Assembly: GCF_047730085.1 (NCBI RefSeq)
Contig: NZ_CP159830.1
Location: 1,426,001-1,490,000, forward strand
DNA from: Njordibacter sp937773555
GTDB lineage: Bacteria; Pseudomonadota; Gammaproteobacteria; Pseudomonadales; Balneatricaceae
Direction: 5' to 3'
Length of the DNA: 64,000 bases
A program made the position numbers and the translations under genes. A model generated the notes under the pieces. That model was not told the origin of the DNA. It searched no databases and worked only from the letters and a program-made list of their open reading frames with translations. Numbering within the stretch: the stretch's first letter is position 1; the number at the start of each line of letters is the position of its first letter. Positions 60,162 through 64,000 of this stretch are shown here, in pieces.

Positions 60162-60806
60162 TTATACTGGACGCTTGTCTAATACCGTGTCAATAAGACC
60201 GTAGTCTACTGCTTGGGCGCCTTCCATAAAGTTATCACGGTCAGTGTCTGCCGCAATGGTCTCAAGCTTCTGACCAGTGTGCGTCGCCATTATTCGGTTT
60301 AACTTGTCCCGGATGTTGAGAATTTCTTTTGTATGAATTTCAATATCTGTAGCTTGGCCTTGATAGCCACCCAAAGGCTGATGAATCATCATTCTTGAGT
60401 TAGGTAAGCAATAACGCTTACCTTCTGCACCACCAGTTAATAGTAAGGCGCCCATACTGGCCGCTTGCCCAATACACATTGTACTTACATCAGGTTTAAT
60501 AAACTGCATGGTGTCATAAATAGACATGCCAGCAGTCACAGATCCACCTGGTGAGTTAATGTATAAGTGGATGTCTTTGTCTGGATTTTCTGCTTCCAGA
60601 AATAACAGCTGAGCAACCACTAAATTAGCCATGTGATCTTCTACTTGGCCTACTAGGAAAATAACGCGTTCTTTAAGAAGGCGTGAATAAATGTCATAAG
60701 AACGCTCACCGCGGGAAGTTTGCTCTACGACCATAGGCACTAACGCACTTAACTCTTGATTCAATTTGGGGCTTAGCCCCATTTCTGGAGGAAAAGAAAA
60801 ACTCAT
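60162..60806 (-). CDS. clpP: ATP-dependent Clp protease proteolytic subunit ClpP
   Basis: A 214-residue serine protease subunit (E. coli precursor 207). The catalytic triad is S117 (IGQAASMGALLL), H142 (MMIHQPLGG) and D191 (DTDRDNFM). VEQTSRGERSYDIYSRLLKERVIFL and YINSPGGSVTAGM are conserved. A short N-terminal propeptide is expected to be removed. The tetradecamer works with ClpX (next gene) and ClpA (32.6 kb). GGAG lies 11 bases before the ATG, and a sigma-32-like promoter is upstream. Confidence 0.99.
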   Translation of the reverse strand: MSFSFPPEMGLSPKLNQELSALVPMVVEQTSRGERSYDIYSRLLKERVIFLVGQVEDHMANLVVAQLLFLEAENPDKDIHLYINSPGGSVTAGMSIYDTMQFIKPDVSTMCIGQAASMGALLLTGGAEGKRYCLPNSRMMIHQPLGGYQGQATDIEIHTKEILNIRDKLNRIMATHTGQKLETIAADTDRDNFMEGAQAVDYGLIDTVLDKRPV

Positions 60807-60848
60807 TGTTGTTACAACTCCAATACATAAAAAACGTTACACTAGACT

Positions 60849-60877
60849 CTATGGTGCCAAATCTAACAAATGCCAAG
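60849..60877 (-). promoter_or_regulatory. Sigma-32-like promoter of clpP-clpX
   Basis: On the minus strand CTTGGCA (60877-60871), a 14-base spacer and CACCATAG (60856-60849). The -35 core CTTG is intact and the -10 differs from CCCCATNT at two places. It is 43 bp before the clpP ATG. Confidence 0.5.
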
Positions 60878-60918
60878 GTCTAAACAAATTAAAAGTCTAA
60901 ATTAATCAATTAACATGC

Positions 60919-60958
60919 AAAAAAAACGGCATGAATTACATCAAAGTAACTCATACCG
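60919..60958 (-). terminator. Terminator of tig
   Basis: Minus-strand 13-bp stem (60958-60946 with 60939-60927, two G-T pairs) with a 6-base loop followed by eight T residues, 37 bp after the tig stop. Confidence 0.85.
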
Positions 60959-60995
60959 CTGATCCGTTCAAGCCCAGAACAGAACGATAGAAGGA

Positions 60996-62342
60996 TTAAA
61001 CTTCTTCGCTTGGCTTTTCTTCATCACCTGTAACGTCTTTGCTTTCTGGCTCAACGGCTGTTTTATAGTCTACAGCAACTTCAGTAATGCTAGCAGCCGC
61101 TAGCAAATGCTCAACAACCTGATCTTCCAGAACTACACCATCTAACTGGCTACGTTGTTCTGCGTTGTTCATGTAGTGATCAATAAACTCCTGCGGATCT
61201 TGATAGCCCTGAGCCATTTCCTCTACTAAGGCTTTAACCTTGTCTTCGTCAGCCTTAAACTCATTCTGCTGGATAATCTCAGCAGCTAGCAAGCCAATTT
61301 TAACCCGCTTATCCGCCTGATCTTGGAACATTTCGTCAGGCAAAATACTAGGATCTAGGTTTTCATTACCACCACCAAACTGTTGCAGTGCCTGTTGCTT
61401 CAAGCGGCCTAGTTCTTCAGTGACTAATGCTTTAGGCACATCAAATGTGTTTAATTCTAGGTAAGCATTCAATAAGCCATTTTTAAGCTTAGATTTAAGT
61501 GCTTGGTTCATCTCGCGGCTCATGTTAGAGCGGATTTCAGCGCGGAAACCGGCTTCGCCTTCTTCCTTTGGATTAAAGCGTGCAAAGAACTCTTCGTTTA
61601 GCTCAGGCTTGGTTGCTTCGCTAACCGTATTTACTTTAATAGTGAAAACGGCTTCTTTACCGGCAAGTTCAGCCGCGTTGTAATCTTCTGGAAAGGTTAC
61701 CGTAATGTCTTTGTCTTTACCCGCTTCCATTCCCAGAATGCCTTCTTCAAAGCCTGGAATCATACTGTTAGAACCAAGCACAAGATCATGGCCTTGCGCT
61801 GCGCCACCGTCAAATGCTTCACCGTCTAAGTAGCCTTCAAAATCAATATTGATCTGATCAGTGTCTGCAGCCGCACGCAGAACTTCAGTCCACTGTGTTT
61901 GCTGGCTTAATAACATTTCGACCATTGTGTCTACGTCAGTATCTTCAATGCTGGATGTCATACGATCTACACTTACTCCAGAAGCATCTACCAAAGCTAT
62001 TTCTGGATAGATTTCTACCACAGCGATGTAGGAAAACTCACCTTTACCAGCGTCTTCTTTTGGCTCGATATTAGGCATGCCTGCAGGCTTAATATTTTCC
62101 TGCTGGAGTGCTTCAAAGTAGCTAGACTGGATCACATCACCCAATACGTCTTGACGGATGCTGGCACCGTAACGCTTCTTTACCACTTTAGCAGGTACTT
62201 TACCCGGACGGAAACCGTCAATTCGGATGGTTTTAGCGGTTTCGTTAACCTTTTTATCTACTGCGCTATCCACTTGCTCAGCAGGTACTGTCACGGTTAA
62301 ACGTCGTTCGATGCTTGTAGTCGCTTCAACTGAAACTTGCAT
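60996..62342 (-). CDS. tig: Trigger factor
   Basis: The ribosome-bound chaperone and prolyl isomerase, 448 residues (E. coli 432). The N-terminal ribosome-binding domain has MQVSVEATTSIERRLTVTVP and the signature loop GFRPGKVPAKVVKKRYG (the FRxGKxP motif near residues 44-50). A FKBP-type domain follows at about 150-245 (INIDFEGYLDGEAFDGGAAQGHDLVLGSNSMIPGFEEGILGM). The helical C-terminal cradle ends with an acidic tail longer than in E. coli. The tig-clpP-clpX-lon order is standard. Confidence 0.98.
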   Translation of the reverse strand: MQVSVEATTSIERRLTVTVPAEQVDSAVDKKVNETAKTIRIDGFRPGKVPAKVVKKRYGASIRQDVLGDVIQSSYFEALQQENIKPAGMPNIEPKEDAGKGEFSYIAVVEIYPEIALVDASGVSVDRMTSSIEDTDVDTMVEMLLSQQTQWTEVLRAAADTDQINIDFEGYLDGEAFDGGAAQGHDLVLGSNSMIPGFEEGILGMEAGKDKDITVTFPEDYNAAELAGKEAVFTIKVNTVSEATKPELNEEFFARFNPKEEGEAGFRAEIRSNMSREMNQALKSKLKNGLLNAYLELNTFDVPKALVTEELGRLKQQALQQFGGGNENLDPSILPDEMFQDQADKRVKIGLLAAEIIQQNEFKADEDKVKALVEEMAQGYQDPQEFIDHYMNNAEQRSQLDGVVLEDQVVEHLLAAASITEVAVDYKTAVEPESKDVTGDEEKPSEEV

Positions 62343-62536
62343 TTAAATGCCTCATTAATTATCAAATGAACGCGCCCTTGCTCAGGCACGCTCTACTATA
62401 GTCTTGCCTATTGACCACCTAAACAGGTGATTACCAAAAAATATTGAATAATAGGCTAAATTAAAAGACCGAAGTTTCCGTATTTAACGCCTAATAGTCA
62501 AGCCATTAGCATAAAAGGACGCTTGTTTTTGCCAAA

Positions 62537-62573
62537 AAAAACGCCTCTTTGCAAGAGACGCTTTAAATTTGGC
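62537..62573 (-). terminator. Probable terminator of ald
   Basis: Minus-strand GCGTCTCTT...AAGAGGCG forms a short imperfect stem (one mismatch) followed by eight T residues, about 50 bp after the ald stop. Confidence 0.6.
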
Positions 62574-62617
62574 CCTATAACAGCCATAAACAAACTAAAT
62601 ACAGTTAGCTCAACAAT

Positions 62618-63745
62618 TTAAGCATCAGCATTAGCCACTGCTATTTCTGGCAATAAATATGTATAACCTAGTGCTTTAGCAACATGTTCATTAGTTACTT
62701 GGCCAGCATGTACGTTTAAACCAGCTAAAAAGTGCACATCTTGCTCCAAGGCCTGCTTCCAACCTAAGTTTGCTAACTTAAGAATATACGGCAAGGTAGC
62801 GTTATTAAGGGCGTAGGTAGACGTCATAGCAACGCCACCAGGCATATTAGCCACACAATAGTGGACTACCTCGTCTACAACATAGGTGGGATCTTCATGG
62901 GTTGTGGCCTTAGATGTTGCAAAACAACCTCCCTGATCAATTGCCACATCTACCAACACTGAGCCTGGCTTCATGGCTTTTACCATAGCTTGGGTGACCA
63001 GCTTAGGCGCCGCTGCACCTGGGATCAATACTCCACCAATCACAAGGTCAGCATCTAAGACATATTCTTCCAGGCTATCTTGGGTGGAGTAAACTGTTTT
63101 AACTGCGCCATTAAACTCTTTATCTAATCGAGCCAAGGCTTGGGTAGATCGGTCTAGAACAGTCACTTGAGCTCGCGCGCCCAAGGCCATTTGTGCTGCA
63201 TTTGAACCGACTACACCGCCGCCAATAATAACCACTTTAGCTGGGGCTACACCAGGCACACCACCCAAAAGCATGCCTCTGCCACCTTGAGCTTTTTCCA
63301 GCACATGAGCGCCCGCCTGAATTGACATGCGTCCAGCCACTTCTGACATTGGTGCTAATAGTGGCAAACCACCTAGGGCTGAAGTAATCGTTTCGTAGGC
63401 AATGCACGTTGCACCAGAAGCGACTAAACCAGCAGTTTGTTGGGCATCTGGAGCTAAATGTAAATAGGTAAAAAGTAGCTGATTGACCCGCAACATAGCA
63501 ATCTCAGATGCTTGCGGCTCCTTTACTTTGACAATCATCTGCGAACGAGCAAAAACTTCTGAAGCAGTCCCAACAATTTCGCCACCGGCAGCAACAAAGT
63601 CGCTATCAGTAGAGCCAATTCCGCTACCAGCGAGGGTTTCAACAATAACACTATGGCCTGCATGAACGAGCTCTCGCACACTAGCGGGTGTCATGCCTAC
63701 GCGGTACTCGTGATTCTTAATTTCCTTAGGTACACCAATTAACAT
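62618..63745 (-). CDS. ald: Alanine dehydrogenase
   Basis: Interconverts L-alanine and pyruvate plus ammonia with NAD. The 375-residue protein starts MLIGVPKEIKNHEYRVGMTPASVRELVHAGHSVIVE, with the substrate-binding Arg and catalytic Lys region (MIVKVKEPQ), LLFTYLHLAPD with the catalytic His, and the Rossmann segment KVVIIGGGVVGSNAAQMALGARAQVTVLD. VGGVLIPGAAAPKLVT and PGGVAMTSTYALNNATLPY are typical. It is divergent from an Lrp/AsnC-type regulator with an Lrp-box-like dyad between them, the usual alanine catabolism arrangement. Confidence 0.97.
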   Translation of the reverse strand: MLIGVPKEIKNHEYRVGMTPASVRELVHAGHSVIVETLAGSGIGSTDSDFVAAGGEIVGTASEVFARSQMIVKVKEPQASEIAMLRVNQLLFTYLHLAPDAQQTAGLVASGATCIAYETITSALGGLPLLAPMSEVAGRMSIQAGAHVLEKAQGGRGMLLGGVPGVAPAKVVIIGGGVVGSNAAQMALGARAQVTVLDRSTQALARLDKEFNGAVKTVYSTQDSLEEYVLDADLVIGGVLIPGAAAPKLVTQAMVKAMKPGSVLVDVAIDQGGCFATSKATTHEDPTYVVDEVVHYCVANMPGGVAMTSTYALNNATLPYILKLANLGWKQALEQDVHFLAGLNVHAGQVTNEHVAKALGYTYLLPEIAVANADA

Positions 63746-63799
63746 TACACAGCCCTTTTAATCTAACAATAACTTCGTTACATTTAAATAATATAGAGA

Positions 63800-63814
63800 T
63801 AGAATATAATTCTA
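63800..63814. promoter_or_regulatory. Lrp-type operator between ald and the Lrp-family gene
   Basis: TAGAATATAATTCTA is a perfect 6+3+6 inverted repeat and matches the E. coli Lrp consensus YAGHAWATTWTDCTR at 14 of 15 positions. It lies 55 bp before ald and 89 bp before the regulator start, suited to controlling both. Confidence 0.75.
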
Positions 63815-63902
63815 TTTTAATGCTGTTTTTGATGCATTATCTTGTTATATTTAGCCAAAAATAGATATTTTAATCAATTTAATTACACAAAATAGGTTTT
63901 TT

Positions 63903-64000
63903 ATGGAACTAAATGCTAGCGAAAATATAGAACTTGATCACACTGATAAAAAAATCATTAATGCGTTACAAAATAATGCTCGATTAAGTAATGTAGAGCT
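63903..64000 (+). CDS. Lrp/AsnC-family transcriptional regulator (3' truncated by window end)
   Basis: Only the first 32 complete codons are inside the window. They read LDHTDKKIINALQNNARLSN followed by VEL, which is the invariant opening of the Lrp/AsnC helix-turn-helix domain (LDxxDxxILxxLQxNaRxS). Divergence from ald and the Lrp-like box between them suggest an alanine-responsive activator of ald. The ligand domain lies beyond the window, so the exact subfamily cannot be judged. Confidence 0.9.
   Translation, partial: MELNASENIELDHTDKKIINALQNNARLSNVE

Noticed and set aside
1..64000. tRNA genes, rRNA, insertion sequences, prophage, CRISPR arrays
   Set aside because: Looked for T-loop-like motifs, transposase or integrase proteins and regularly spaced repeats; none was seen by eye, though a tRNA scan would be the decisive test.

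Overview
The window is a chromosomal segment of a gammaproteobacterium, probably an aerobic, moderately AT-rich free-living (perhaps marine) species. The evidence is gene content and order: ftsK-lolA-rarA-crcB-serS, clpS-clpA beside infA-bpt-aat, tig-clpP-clpX-lon-hupB-ppiD, mnmA-hflD-purB-roxA, and uvrC-pgsA-gacA are all familiar gammaproteobacterial neighbourhoods. The genus cannot be named from the sequence alone. I see no mobile element, prophage, CRISPR array, rRNA or tRNA. Coding density is very high, and only one gene-free gap (aat-ftsK) exceeds 300 bp.

Layout. 1-5.2 kb: the end of a DUF599 membrane protein, two overlapping hotdog thioesterases, the chaperone htpG behind a near-consensus heat-shock promoter, and a D-lactate-dehydrogenase-like flavoprotein. 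5.2-12.6 kb: an ArsR regulator of the persulfide-sensing type, xthA, gor, a cation antiporter and MATE pump pair, nfuA with an IscR-like operator, and DAHP synthase. 12.7-17 kb: dsbD, cysB and pabB. 17.1-25.1 kb: a complete propionate (2-methylcitrate) operon of the acnD/prpF type with its GntR regulator, followed by a pseudouridine synthase and rraA. 25.1-32 kb: the minus-strand mnmA-hflD-purB-roxA operon, then moaE, rluE and icd. 32.2-38.2 kb: clpS-clpA, an alpha/beta hydrolase, infA, bpt and aat. This puts both N-degron transferases, the adaptor and the unfoldase within 6 kb. 38.6-47.2 kb: ftsK-lolA-rarA-crcB-serS facing the tusDCBE sulfur relay and a BI-1 protein. 47.4-49.6 kb: a small accessory-looking region with hspQ, an XRE regulator, and a LexA-box-controlled pair made of a 68-residue orphan and an EamA transporter. 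49.6-53.7 kb: uvrC-pgsA-gacA and hpt. 53.7-64 kb: ppiD, hupB, lon, clpX, clpP, tig, and alanine dehydrogenase divergent from an Lrp-type regulator.

How it works together. Much of the window is protein quality control (HtpG, ClpA/S, Bpt, Aat, ClpX/P, Lon, Tig, PpiD, HspQ). At least three of these genes carry sigma-32-like promoters. A second theme is thiol, sulfur and Fe-S biology (Gor, NfuA, DsbD, CysB, MnmA plus TusBCDE, and the two-cysteine ArsR). MnmA and the Tus proteins serve the same tRNA 2-thiouridine pathway.

The least ordinary items are regulatory or small: a perfect 20-bp-type LexA box before an unknown small gene, an apparent ATC start codon for crcB, a 21/25 match to the IscR type 1 motif before nfuA, a 14/15 match to the Lrp consensus between ald and lrp, a 20-bp palindrome before the ArsR gene, and FadR-type half-sites flanking a consensus promoter at the propionate operon. 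Family names are from recognition of motifs and gene order; no database search was run.
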